Assembly: GCA_036399715.1 (NCBI GenBank)
Contig: DASWMO010000328.1
Span: forward strand, 1 to 12,732
Origin: DASVSE01 sp036399715
Lineage (GTDB): Bacteria > Bacteroidota > Rhodothermia > Rhodothermales > Rubricoccaceae
DNA: 12,732 nt
Direction of reading: 5' to 3'
The notes under the pieces are model-generated. The model saw only the letters and a list, made by a program, of their open reading frames with translations. It searched no databases and was not told the origin of the DNA. Both the position numbers and the translations under genes were made by a program. Below are positions 5,669 through 12,732 of the stretch, in pieces. Numbering within the stretch: the first letter of the stretch is position 1; each line of letters opens with the position of its first letter.

Positions 5669-8257
5669 GTGTCCTCCGAGCGCATCCGCATCCTCCCCCG
5701 CTTCATCGTCCGATACCCGCTGCTCGTGGTGGCGGCAGGGCTCGTGCTCAGCGCCGTCGGGATCCAGCAGGCGCTGACGCTGAAGATCGACACGGACATT
5801 TCGACGCTGTTGCCGCCCGAATACTCGAGCGTGAAGTCGCTGCGGCGGCTCCAGGAGACTGTCGGCGCTGAGACGACCGTCGACGTCGCCATTCACAGCC
5901 GGTCCTTCGACGTCAACCGACGCTTCGCCGAGGCCTTCGTCCCACGCATGATGGCCATGCGCGGGCCGACAGGCGACCTGTACTTCACCCGGGTCGACTT
6001 CAAGCGCGACGTCCGGTTCATTACGGAGAACGCGCTCTACTTCGCGACCTTCGACGAACTCGACCGCCTCGAAACGTTTCTGCGTGGTCAGGCGCAGCAG
6101 GCGCGCGACGCCTCGAATCCGCTCCGGGTCAACCTCTTCCAGACCGGGCAGGACAGCCTCCAGGCGGCGCGCCGCGCCGAGGGTGATAAGCTCAAGCGGG
6201 ATCTCGCGCAGCTTGCCCTCGGCGAGTACCTCACGAGCCCGGACTCGACGACGCTGGTCGTCCGCTTCTACCCGACCGGATCGCAGACCAATATCGGCTT
6301 CGTCGAGACGCTCTACGCCGACATCGACACGCTGATCGTGCGAATGGCGCCGGATCGGTACGGGCCCGGGCTCACGATCACGCCCGCCGGGCGCCTGCTC
6401 CGTCAGACCATCGAGGTCCGGTCGATCACCAACGACGTTCAGAAATCGTTCGGCTCGGGCGTCCTCGCGGTCATCCTCGCCGCCGTCCTGTACTTCCTGT
6501 ACAAGTCGGTTCAGGCCAAAACAGGCGGGCGCTTCGTCGCCCGCGTCGTCCTGAGCGAGATCCTCCGGACGCCGGTAACCGCCCTCGTCCTGACGATCCC
6601 GCTCGCGATGAGCCTCGCGTGGACCGGCGGCGTCGCAGCGCTCGCCTTCGGGACGCTCAACCTGATGACGTCCACGCTCGGGCTCGTCCTGTTCGGGCTC
6701 GGCATCGACTACGGCATCCACTTCTACGCGCGCTACTCCGAGGAGCGCGGCGCGGGGCGCTCTGTAGACGCGGCCATCGAGGAGACATATGCGAGCACGG
6801 GCTCGGGTATCGCCGTCTCAGCCATCACGACGGCGTGCTCGCTGTTCGTGCTCCAGATCGCGGACTTCCGCGGCTTCTCCGAGTTCGGGTTCATCGGCGG
6901 GATGGGCATCCTGTTCGCGCTCGTCGCGATGCTGAGCATCCTGCCTGCGCTGATCGTGCTCGCCGAGCGGACGCGGCTGCTGAACCTGCGAGCCAAGGGG
7001 ACGGCGAGCGAATTCGAGCCCGAGCGGCGCTTCCCGTTCTCGCGGTCGATCCTCGGCGTGTGCCTCGTCGCCATCGCGGCGAGCGTGTTTCTGGCGCCGC
7101 GCGTCCGTTTCGAGTACGACTTCTCGAAGCTCGAACCCGAGTTCGACGAGTACTTCCGCCGCGCGCAGGCGCTCGAGCCCGTCTTCGGCCAGAGCGAACG
7201 CCGGAACCCGGCCTACATCCTGCTCGACGACCCGACGGACGTGCAGCCCGTCTCGGCCGCCCTCAAGGAGCTCGCCGCCCACGACTCGCTCATCCTCGCC
7301 GTCGAGAGCCTCCAGGAGCGCTTCCCGACCGACACCACGACGACGCGGCTCAAGCTCGCCCGCCTCGCAGAGATCCGGGCTGTCCTCGCGGACCCTTTCC
7401 TCGCGGCCGACACGACGGGGCAGGTCGCGAGGCTCGCCCGCGCCGCGTCTGCGACCGAAGCCTTTCCGTTGGACTCGGTCCCGTCCTTTATCACGCGCCC
7501 GTTCATGACGCGCCAGGGGACGGTCGGCAACTTCGTGATCGTCTTCCCGCGTGGCAACATGGCCGACGGGCGGCGCTCGATCCGCTTCGCCGAGCTCATC
7601 GGGCAGGTCACGACGCCGAGCGGGAGCCAGTTCTATGCCGCCTCGACGCAGCTCATCGCGGCCGACATGCTCGGGCTGATGCAGAACGAGAGCTGGAAGA
7701 TGGTCGGGCTCACGCTCGCGTTCGTCGTCGTGATCGTCGCATTCGAGTTCCGCAATGTCCGCTGGACGCTCATCGCACTGTCGCCGCTCGCGGTCGGGCT
7801 GTTGTGGATGCTCGGCGGAATGGTGGTCGGCGGCGTCTCGCTGACGTTCTACAACCTCGTCGTGCTGCCGACCGTCCTCGGCGTGGGCAACGACGGTGGT
7901 GTTCACCTCTCGCACCGCTACCTCGAAGAGGGAAAGGGCTCGATCCGCAAGATCCTGCGCTCGACTGGCGAGCACATCACGATGGGCGCGATGACGAACA
8001 TGATCGGCTTCGGCGGGCTGATCACATCCAACCATCCCGGCCTACGGTCGATCGGCGTCCTCGCCGTGCTCGGTATCGGGACGACGCTCGCGAGCACGCT
8101 GATCTTTTTCCCGGCACTTATCCAAGTCGCCGAGGATCAGGGATGGCTCTCGAGCGAGCGTCGGCGTCGGCGGCTCTACGACCTCGGCGATGCTCGTGCC
8201 CTGCGCCGGCCGACCTTCAAGCTCCGTGCCCCGCACGTCCGGAAGCGCCAGGAGTAG
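5669..8257 (+). CDS. MMPL/RND-superfamily membrane transporter
   Basis: An 862-residue inner-membrane protein with the duplicated architecture of RND-superfamily (MMPL, COG1033-like) exporters. Relatives move lipids or other hydrophobic molecules using ion gradients. TM1 is at about 17-36, followed by a large exported domain. A TM bundle spans about 262-440, including GLGIDYGIHF at about 344-353. The second half repeats the plan: TM7 near 460-477, a second exported domain, and a TM bundle at about 677-822, including GVGNDGGVHLSHRY near 737-750. Both halves keep an acidic residue in the equivalent helix, consistent with a coupling site. The C-terminus is short and Arg-rich. The GTG start gives MSSERIRILPRFIVRYPLL, a sensible cytoplasmic N-terminus; no closer in-frame start is visible, but the exact start is uncertain. 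No membrane-fusion or outer-membrane partner lies in the window. A role in hopanoid or other lipid transport is possible but not shown. Confidence 0.93.
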   Translation: MSSERIRILPRFIVRYPLLVVAAGLVLSAVGIQQALTLKIDTDISTLLPPEYSSVKSLRRLQETVGAETTVDVAIHSRSFDVNRRFAEAFVPRMMAMRGPTGDLYFTRVDFKRDVRFITENALYFATFDELDRLETFLRGQAQQARDASNPLRVNLFQTGQDSLQAARRAEGDKLKRDLAQLALGEYLTSPDSTTLVVRFYPTGSQTNIGFVETLYADIDTLIVRMAPDRYGPGLTITPAGRLLRQTIEVRSITNDVQKSFGSGVLAVILAAVLYFLYKSVQAKTGGRFVARVVLSEILRTPVTALVLTIPLAMSLAWTGGVAALAFGTLNLMTSTLGLVLFGLGIDYGIHFYARYSEERGAGRSVDAAIEETYASTGSGIAVSAITTACSLFVLQIADFRGFSEFGFIGGMGILFALVAMLSILPALIVLAERTRLLNLRAKGTASEFEPERRFPFSRSILGVCLVAIAASVFLAPRVRFEYDFSKLEPEFDEYFRRAQALEPVFGQSERRNPAYILLDDPTDVQPVSAALKELAAHDSLILAVESLQERFPTDTTTTRLKLARLAEIRAVLADPFLAADTTGQVARLARAASATEAFPLDSVPSFITRPFMTRQGTVGNFVIVFPRGNMADGRRSIRFAELIGQVTTPSGSQFYAASTQLIAADMLGLMQNESWKMVGLTLAFVVVIVAFEFRNVRWTLIALSPLAVGLLWMLGGMVVGGVSLTFYNLVVLPTVLGVGNDGGVHLSHRYLEEGKGSIRKILRSTGEHITMGAMTNMIGFGGLITSNHPGLRSIGVLAVLGIGTTLASTLIFFPALIQVAEDQGWLSSERRRRRLYDLGDARALRRPTFKLRAPHVRKRQE

Positions 8258-8273
8258 GAGGCGAAACCCGCCG

Positions 8274-8321
8274 AAACGGTTGGCCCATTTCGCTCTACCG
8301 GGCGGATAAGCCGAACCGTTT
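8274..8321. repeat. Imperfect inverted repeat after the MMPL gene
   Basis: AAACGGTT at 8274-8281 pairs with AACCGTTT at 8314-8321. Past one bulged base, GGC (8282-8284) can pair with GCC (8310-8312). The loop is about 25 bases. It begins 17 bp after the MMPL stop and might act as part of a terminator or as a protective 3' RNA structure. There is no T-run, so this is weak. Confidence 0.35.
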
Positions 8322-8338
8322 GAGACTCAGTTGAATAG

Positions 8339-8363
8339 GATCTCGTTGCGTCCCAACGAGATC
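8339..8363. terminator. Candidate bidirectional terminator hairpin
   Basis: GATCTCGTTG at 8339-8348 and CAACGAGATC at 8354-8363 form a perfect 10-bp stem with a 5-base loop (CGTCC). The hairpin sits between the convergent MMPL (+) and glycosyltransferase (-) genes, 21 bp from the end of the latter, exactly where a shared terminator would be expected. Neither side carries a clear T-tract (the + side reads GCGCATTTC), so intrinsic termination is plausible but not certain. Confidence 0.55.
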
Positions 8364-8383
8364 GCGCATTTCAAAACAGCCGT

Positions 8384-9586
8384 TTACGCGGCAGACGTAG
8401 GGGTCAACGAGCGTACACGCGTGGAATCGAGGACGCCATCGTAGTACGTCACCATTCGAGCGAGGACGGAGGGCCAGTCGTACGCCCGCGCCGCCTCGCG
8501 TCCCGCCGCACCGTAGGCACGGCGAAGCTCCGGATCGCAGGCGAGGTCGCGGACCGCATCTGTGAACGCGGAAACGTCGCGAGGCGGGCAGAGACGGCCC
8601 GTCCGGCCATCGTCGACAAGGCTCTGGCTTCCAGCCGCGTCGGCGCAGATCGTGGGCAGACCGGAGGCCATCGCTTCGAGCGTTACATTGCCGAAGGTTT
8701 CGGTCTCGCTCGGGAAGAGGAACAGGTCCGACGACGCATAGGCGGTCGCGAGTTCAGGCCCGCCGAGGTGGCCGGTGAACGTCGCCCGCGGGAGCGCCTC
8801 GGCGAGCGCCGTCCGCTCGGGACCGTCCCCGACGATGAGTGCACGAACCGGCAGCCCCTCGGCCTGCACGCGCTGCACCGCCTGCACGTACACGTCGAGG
8901 CCTTTCTCCTTGACGAGGCGGCTTACGAACGACACGATGACCTCGTCCGGCCGCCAGCCCTTTGCGGCGCGCCACGCGTCCGAGCGGTGCTCGGGCGAGA
9001 ACCGGTCAACCTCGATGCCCCGCGGCCACAGGCGGATCGGCGCTGTGACGCCCTGACGGCGCAGGTCGGCTTCCATCGCGGGTGTCGGGACGTAAACCTC
9101 GCGGCAGCGGTTGTAGAAGCGACGTGCGATGGCGTGGAACAGCGGCTTGCCCGCCCCGAGGCCGTAGTAGTCGAGGTACGACACGAAGTGCGTGTGGTAC
9201 GTCGAGACGACGGGCAGGCCGCGACGGAGCGCCCAGGTGAGCGTGCGGTGGCCGAGCACGTCGGGCGTCGCGAGGTGGACGATGTCCGGCGCGAACGCCT
9301 CGACCTGGCGGCGAATCGAGGCCGGGAAACGCGTGCTGAGGCGGTACTCGGAGCGGCCAGGAATGGGAATCGACGGAACGGGCAGAAAACGCCCCGGCTG
9401 CCGCACCGGCGGACTCTCGACGGTCGGCCCGAGCACGAGCACCTCATGCCCTTGCGCGACGAGGTAGCCCACGAGGCGGCCGAGCGTCCGCGACACCCCG
9501 TCCTCGATGTGGACGTAGTTGCCCGTGAACAGGGCGATGCGGAGCGGGCGAGACGGGTCCACCGAGAAGGGAGAGAGGGGGCGCAA
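8384..9586 (-). CDS. GT4-family glycosyltransferase
   Basis: A 400-residue retaining glycosyltransferase with the GT-B fold and family GT4 features. The N-terminal domain opens with LRIALFTGNYVHIEDGVSRT, a nucleotide-sugar transferase start with a Gly-containing loop, and includes PDIVHLATPDVLG and STYHTHFVSYLDYYG. The C-terminal domain has VSFVSRLVKEKGLD, LIVGDGPER and FPSETETFGNVTLEAMASG, giving the donor-binding E-x7-E pair at E296/E304. This pattern resembles the MgtA-like and sulfoquinovosyl-transferase-like branch that glycosylates diacylglycerol lipids, but donor and acceptor cannot be read from sequence. No membrane helix is visible; it probably acts at the cytoplasmic membrane face. 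The longest start is TTG at 9586; GTG at 9562 is an alternative giving MDPSRPLRIALFTG. It starts 25 bp after the uvrA stop on the same strand, so co-transcription with uvrA is likely. It ends near a hairpin. Confidence 0.93.
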   Translation of the reverse strand: MRPLSPFSVDPSRPLRIALFTGNYVHIEDGVSRTLGRLVGYLVAQGHEVLVLGPTVESPPVRQPGRFLPVPSIPIPGRSEYRLSTRFPASIRRQVEAFAPDIVHLATPDVLGHRTLTWALRRGLPVVSTYHTHFVSYLDYYGLGAGKPLFHAIARRFYNRCREVYVPTPAMEADLRRQGVTAPIRLWPRGIEVDRFSPEHRSDAWRAAKGWRPDEVIVSFVSRLVKEKGLDVYVQAVQRVQAEGLPVRALIVGDGPERTALAEALPRATFTGHLGGPELATAYASSDLFLFPSETETFGNVTLEAMASGLPTICADAAGSQSLVDDGRTGRLCPPRDVSAFTDAVRDLACDPELRRAYGAAGREAARAYDWPSVLARMVTYYDGVLDSTRVRSLTPTSAA

Positions 9587-9611
9587 GAAACGCAGTGCAG
9601 GCCGGGCGCGC

Positions 9612-12512
9612 TCAGGTGCCCGGAAGAAGCGGCTTCAGGAAGGCGCCCGTGTGGCTCGTCGGGTGGGCGGCAACCGTCTCCGGCGTGCCCTCGGCGACGA
9701 CGAATCCGCCGCGGCGCCCGCCTTCCGGGCCGACATCCACGACCCAGTCGGCCGCCTTGATGACGTCGAGGTTGTGCTCGATGAGGACGACCGAGTGGCC
9801 GGCGTCAACGAGCGCGTTGAACGCGTCGAGGAGCTTGCGGATGTCGTCGGCGTGGAGGCCCGTCGTGGGCTCATCGAAGAGGTACACCGTGTGGCCGCGG
9901 TGCGGCGCGGAGAGGTGGGCGGCGAGCTTGACGCGCTGCGCCTCGCCGCCCGAGAGCGTGTTCGACGGCTGCCCGAGCGTGAGGTAGCCCAGCCCGACCT
10001 GCTGGAGCACGCGCAGCCGGCTGCCCAGACGCGGCTGCTTGGCGAAGAAGGCGACTGCCTCATCGACAGTCATGTCCAGGATGTCGGCGACGTTTTTGCC
10101 GTTCCAGCGGACTTCCAGGACCTCCTGCTTGAAGCGTTTGCCGTGGCACGCCTCGCACTCGAGGTAGAGGTCGGCCAGGAACTGCATCTCGACCTGCACG
10201 ACGCCCTCGCCCTGGCATGTCTCGCAGCGCCCGCCGGGGACGTTGAACGAGAACGTCGCCGGCTTGTAGCCGCGAACGCTGGCCTGGTGCGTGCTTGCGA
10301 GCAGTTCGCGGATCGGGTCGAACGCCTTGACGTACGTGACGGGGTTCGAGCGCGGGCTCTTGCCGATCGGCGTCTGGTCCACCATCTCGACCGACTCGAT
10401 GAGGTCGGCCCCGAAGACGGCGTCGTGCGCGCCGACCTTGCCGTCGTACTCGCCGCCTTTGAGGCGCTTGAGGGCAGCAAAAAGGGTCGAGTAAACGAGC
10501 GTTGACTTGCCCGATCCCGAGACGCCGGTCACGACCGTGATCGTGTCGAGCGGGAACGACACGTCGAGGCGCTTGAGGTTATGCGCGCGGGCGCCCGTTA
10601 CGCGGAGCGTGCGCTCGGGGTTGAACGGCCGGCGGGTTTCGGGGACGGCGATGGACTTGCGGCCCGAGAGGTAGGCCCCCGTCAGCGAGGTGGGGCTCAC
10701 GAGCGCCTCGGCATACGTGCCCTGGAACATGATCTCGCCCCCGAGCGCGCCCGAGCCCGGCCCGACGTCGATGATCTGGTCCGCGCGGCGCATCATCTGC
10801 TCGTCGTGCTCGACGACGAGAACTGAGTTGCCGATGTCGCGGAGGCCTTCGAGGATCGTGATGAGGCGGTCATTGTCGCGCGGGTGCAGCCCGACCGTCG
10901 GCTCGTCGAGGACGTAGAGCGAGCCGACGAGGCTGGAGCCGAGGCTCGTCGCAAGGTTGATCCGCTGGCTCTCGCCGCCCGAGAGCGACTGTGCGAGGCG
11001 GTCCAGCGTGAGGTAGTCCAGCCCGACTTCGACGAGGTAGCCGAGGCGGCGGCGGACCTCAGCGAGGACGCGCCCGGCGACCTCGCGGTCGTGGTCGCTC
11101 AGGACGATCCCGTCGGCGACGTCGGCCGCGTCGGCCGTCGTGAGCTCGCACAGCTCGCCGATGTGCATCCACGCCAGCTCGCCGTCGACACCGGGGACGC
11201 GGAGCTTGACACAGAGCGCCTCGGGGCGGAGGCGGTAGCCGTCACAGTCCGGGCACGTCGTGTAGCCGCGGAAGCGGGCCGAGTAGATGCGGTAGTGCAT
11301 CTTGAACTGCTTCGACGCGAGAAAGTCGAAGAAGCCCTGTACGCCGATGTAGTCGCCGTCGCCGTTCCAGATCAGGCTGCGGGCCTCCTCGGAGAGGCGG
11401 CCGAAGGGCGTGTCGGGGTCGATGCCGTGGCGCGCGGCCGCCCGCAGGAGCGTCCGCTGGTGCATGGACCACTGCTCGGTCCGGAACGGCGCGACGGCGT
11501 TCTGACGGATCGAGAGATCGGGGTTCGGGAAGACGAGGTCCGGGTCGATGCCCGGCACACGTCCGAAGCCCTGGCACGTGGGGCAGGCACCGAGCGGCGA
11601 GTTGAACGAGAACAGCTGCGGCGTCGGCTCGGGGAACGTCATGCCGTCGCGCTCGAAGTGCGCCGAGACGTCGATGCGCTCGGACCGACCTTCGCTCGGG
11701 ACCGTTACGATGACCGCGCGCTCGTCGCCCTCTCGGAAGGCGAGCTCGACGGAGTCTGCGATGCGGCTCGTGACCGCCTCGTCGCTGGTGCGCGTCGCGA
11801 GGCGGTCGACGAGGACAAGGAGGCGCGCCGGGGCCGTCTTGATCGTTTCCGGGTCCGTCTCCGCGAGGTCTAGCACCTCGGGCAGGGCGCCCTTGGCCGC
11901 CTTGGCTTCGGTCGGGAGGACGACGAGGCGGGCGAAGCCGCGCGCGACGAGAGCGGCGATCTCCTCGGCCTTCTTGGCGCCCTTGTGAGCTGGGAAGGGG
12001 AAGCCGAGGTAGAAGCGCGTCGGCGCCGCGAAGCGCGCCTGGAGCATCTCGGCGACCGACCTCGGGCTGTCACGGGTGACCGTCTCGCCCGAGACCGGCG
12101 AGACGGTCGTCCCGACTCGGGCGAAGAGGAGCCGGAGGTAATCGTAGACCTCGGTCTGCGTCGCGACGGTTGAGCGCGGGTTGCGCGAGGCCGTCATCTG
12201 CTCGATCGCGATCGCCGGTGCGAGGCCCGTGATAAGGTCCACGTCGGGCTTGTCCATCCGCTGGAGAAACTGCCGCGCGTAGGCGCTGAGGCTCTCGACG
12301 TACCGCCGCTGGCCCTCGGCGTAGATCGTGTCGAAGACGAGCGAGGACTTGCCCGAGCCCGACGGGCCCGTCACGACGACGAGCTTCCGCTTCGGGATCG
12401 TGAGCGAGACGTCCTTGAGGTTGTGCTGGCGCGCGCCGCGCACGACGAGGCTCTGGCCGGCGAAGCGGTCGGGCGCCGGAGCCTGTTTGGGAGCGGAGGT
12501 TTTCGTGGCCAA
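9612..12512 (-). CDS. uvrA: Excinuclease ABC subunit UvrA
   Basis: UvrA is the damage-recognition ATPase of nucleotide excision repair; as a dimer it scans DNA and loads UvrB. Starting at TTG 12512 the protein has 966 residues (E. coli UvrA has 940) and begins MATKTSAPKQAPAPDRFAGQ before the conserved RGARQHNLKDVSL. The frame is open 48 codons further to an ATG at 12656, but that stretch is low-complexity and crosses a strong hairpin, so the TTG start is preferred. Walker A motifs are GPSGSGKSS at 49-57 and GVSGSGKST at 663-671; ABC signatures are LSGGESQR near 510 and LSGGEAQR near 853; Walker B regions are LYVLDEPTVGLHPRD and VYLFDEPTTGLHADD. The C-terminal zinc finger is intact (CETC, then CEAC after 19 residues). 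GACPTC and TTCPDCDGYRLRPEAL are present, but the extra CxxC usually found before PQLFSFNSP is absent (the segment reads FERDGMTFPEPTPQLFSF). Both ATPase sites look functional. The glycosyltransferase gene follows after 25 bp. Confidence 0.97.
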   Translation of the reverse strand: MATKTSAPKQAPAPDRFAGQSLVVRGARQHNLKDVSLTIPKRKLVVVTGPSGSGKSSLVFDTIYAEGQRRYVESLSAYARQFLQRMDKPDVDLITGLAPAIAIEQMTASRNPRSTVATQTEVYDYLRLLFARVGTTVSPVSGETVTRDSPRSVAEMLQARFAAPTRFYLGFPFPAHKGAKKAEEIAALVARGFARLVVLPTEAKAAKGALPEVLDLAETDPETIKTAPARLLVLVDRLATRTSDEAVTSRIADSVELAFREGDERAVIVTVPSEGRSERIDVSAHFERDGMTFPEPTPQLFSFNSPLGACPTCQGFGRVPGIDPDLVFPNPDLSIRQNAVAPFRTEQWSMHQRTLLRAAARHGIDPDTPFGRLSEEARSLIWNGDGDYIGVQGFFDFLASKQFKMHYRIYSARFRGYTTCPDCDGYRLRPEALCVKLRVPGVDGELAWMHIGELCELTTADAADVADGIVLSDHDREVAGRVLAEVRRRLGYLVEVGLDYLTLDRLAQSLSGGESQRINLATSLGSSLVGSLYVLDEPTVGLHPRDNDRLITILEGLRDIGNSVLVVEHDEQMMRRADQIIDVGPGSGALGGEIMFQGTYAEALVSPTSLTGAYLSGRKSIAVPETRRPFNPERTLRVTGARAHNLKRLDVSFPLDTITVVTGVSGSGKSTLVYSTLFAALKRLKGGEYDGKVGAHDAVFGADLIESVEMVDQTPIGKSPRSNPVTYVKAFDPIRELLASTHQASVRGYKPATFSFNVPGGRCETCQGEGVVQVEMQFLADLYLECEACHGKRFKQEVLEVRWNGKNVADILDMTVDEAVAFFAKQPRLGSRLRVLQQVGLGYLTLGQPSNTLSGGEAQRVKLAAHLSAPHRGHTVYLFDEPTTGLHADDIRKLLDAFNALVDAGHSVVLIEHNLDVIKAADWVVDVGPEGGRRGGFVVAEGTPETVAAHPTSHTGAFLKPLLPGT

Positions 12513-12602
12513 GCGGATGCAGTCTGGGGACGTGAGACAACGCGCGCGGCTCGGCGAAGGTGCCGGAGCGGACGTGAATGTGGCGATCCGTCCAGACACA
12601 GC

Positions 12603-12635
12603 GGAGCCCCGGCACCGCGAGGGCGCCGGGGCTCC
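12603..12635 (-). terminator. GC-rich hairpin upstream of uvrA, candidate terminator of the right-edge gene
   Basis: GGAGCCCCGGC at 12603-12613 and GCCGGGGCTCC at 12625-12635 form a perfect 11-bp stem with an 11-base loop. It lies about 54 bp past the stop of the partial minus-strand gene and about 90 bp before the uvrA start, a natural place to end transcription arriving from the right. The bases after the stem on the minus strand (GCTGTGTCTGG) are only mildly T-rich, so an intrinsic terminator is plausible but not certain. Confidence 0.5.
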
Positions 12636-12688
12636 ACACCCACGCACGTGCATCAAGCACGCGCCGCGGGCTCATCTGACCGTCCGGA

Positions 12689-12732
12689 CTACCGGACCAC
12701 CGTCACGCGCTGCACGAGGTTCAGATCTGTGC
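12689..12732 (-). CDS. C-terminal end of an unknown protein, possible T9SS sorting tail (partial)
   Basis: Reading the minus strand in from the right edge, one frame gives TDLNLVQRVTVVR and then TAG (12691-12689). A short ending of alternating hydrophobic and polar residues that closes with V-x-V-V-R is typical of the last strand of type IX secretion sorting domains in Bacteroidota/Rhodothermota exported proteins. Only 13 residues are visible, so both the reading frame and the interpretation are tentative. The hairpin at 12603-12635 downstream supports a gene ending here. Nothing can be said about the protein's function. Confidence 0.5.
   Translation of the reverse strand, partial: TDLNLVQRVTVVR

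Noticed and set aside
6619..8334. 571-codon plus-strand frame overlapping the MMPL gene, and a 405-codon minus-strand frame at 6818-8035
   Set aside because: Both are extremely Arg-, Ala- or Glu-rich and lie over a membrane protein with clear repeats and helices in another frame; shadows.
9133..9141. CGTGGAACA, a half of the parS-like motif inside the glycosyltransferase gene
   Set aside because: Only one half-site matches; the other half (GCGATGG side) does not, so it is not a parS palindrome.
8768..9760. 330-codon plus-strand frame opposite the glycosyltransferase (and similar frames at 9519-10505 and 10884-11873 opposite uvrA)
   Set aside because: Antisense to strongly conserved enzymes, with charged low-complexity composition and no recognisable domain.
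11570..11585. CACGTG cores within uvrA here and near 12645
   Set aside because: The flanks lack the GTT/AAC bases needed for parS; a bare CACGTG hexamer is expected by chance in GC-rich DNA.

Overview
The window is GC-rich DNA (roughly two thirds G+C by eye) with tightly packed genes and long meaningless open frames on the opposite strands, as expected at this base composition. It looks like a chromosome of a high-GC member of the Bacteroidota/Rhodothermota (Rhodothermales-like). That is an inference from the GC level, the lack of Shine-Dalgarno sequences at the starts I inspected, a lipoprotein M48 protease, the form of UvrA, and a partial reading frame at the right edge that ends like a type IX secretion sorting tail. 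It is not proven by any single marker.

Layout, left to right. Bases 1-1906 (minus strand) are one open frame that runs off the left edge. It encodes a signal peptide, a long stretch of TPR-like helical repeats and the first part of a CHAT (caspase-like) domain; the catalytic part lies outside the window. Divergent from it is recF (2050-3195, +), coupled by an ATGA overlap to a lipoprotein M48 metalloprotease (3192-4685, +). Tail to tail with that, on the minus strand, is a two-gene unit: a DCC-family (DUF393) thiol-disulfide oxidoreductase-like protein followed by a MaoC-type hydratase, joined by a TGATG overlap. Divergent again is a large MMPL/RND-superfamily membrane protein (5669-8257, +). 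It is followed by an intergenic stretch with two inverted repeats and then by the minus-strand pair uvrA (12512-9612) and a GT4 glycosyltransferase (9586-8384). The right edge holds the last codons of another minus-strand gene and a strong GC hairpin.

The most notable non-genic signals are two close matches to the bacterial parS centromere site (consensus TGTTTCACGTGAAACA). One is a perfect 16-bp palindrome inside the 3' end of recF, where it encodes the conserved RecF tail. The other lies in the divergent gap upstream of the MMPL gene. They are about 2.46 kb apart and suggest that this segment is a ParB loading region, probably in the origin-proximal part of the chromosome.

Functionally the window mixes DNA maintenance (RecF, UvrA, parS) with envelope functions (M48 lipoprotein protease, MMPL transporter, glycosyltransferase, exported TPR-CHAT protein). 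I see no mobile element, tRNA, rRNA or CRISPR array. Several starts are probably not ATG (GTG for the CHAT and MMPL genes, TTG for uvrA and the glycosyltransferase).
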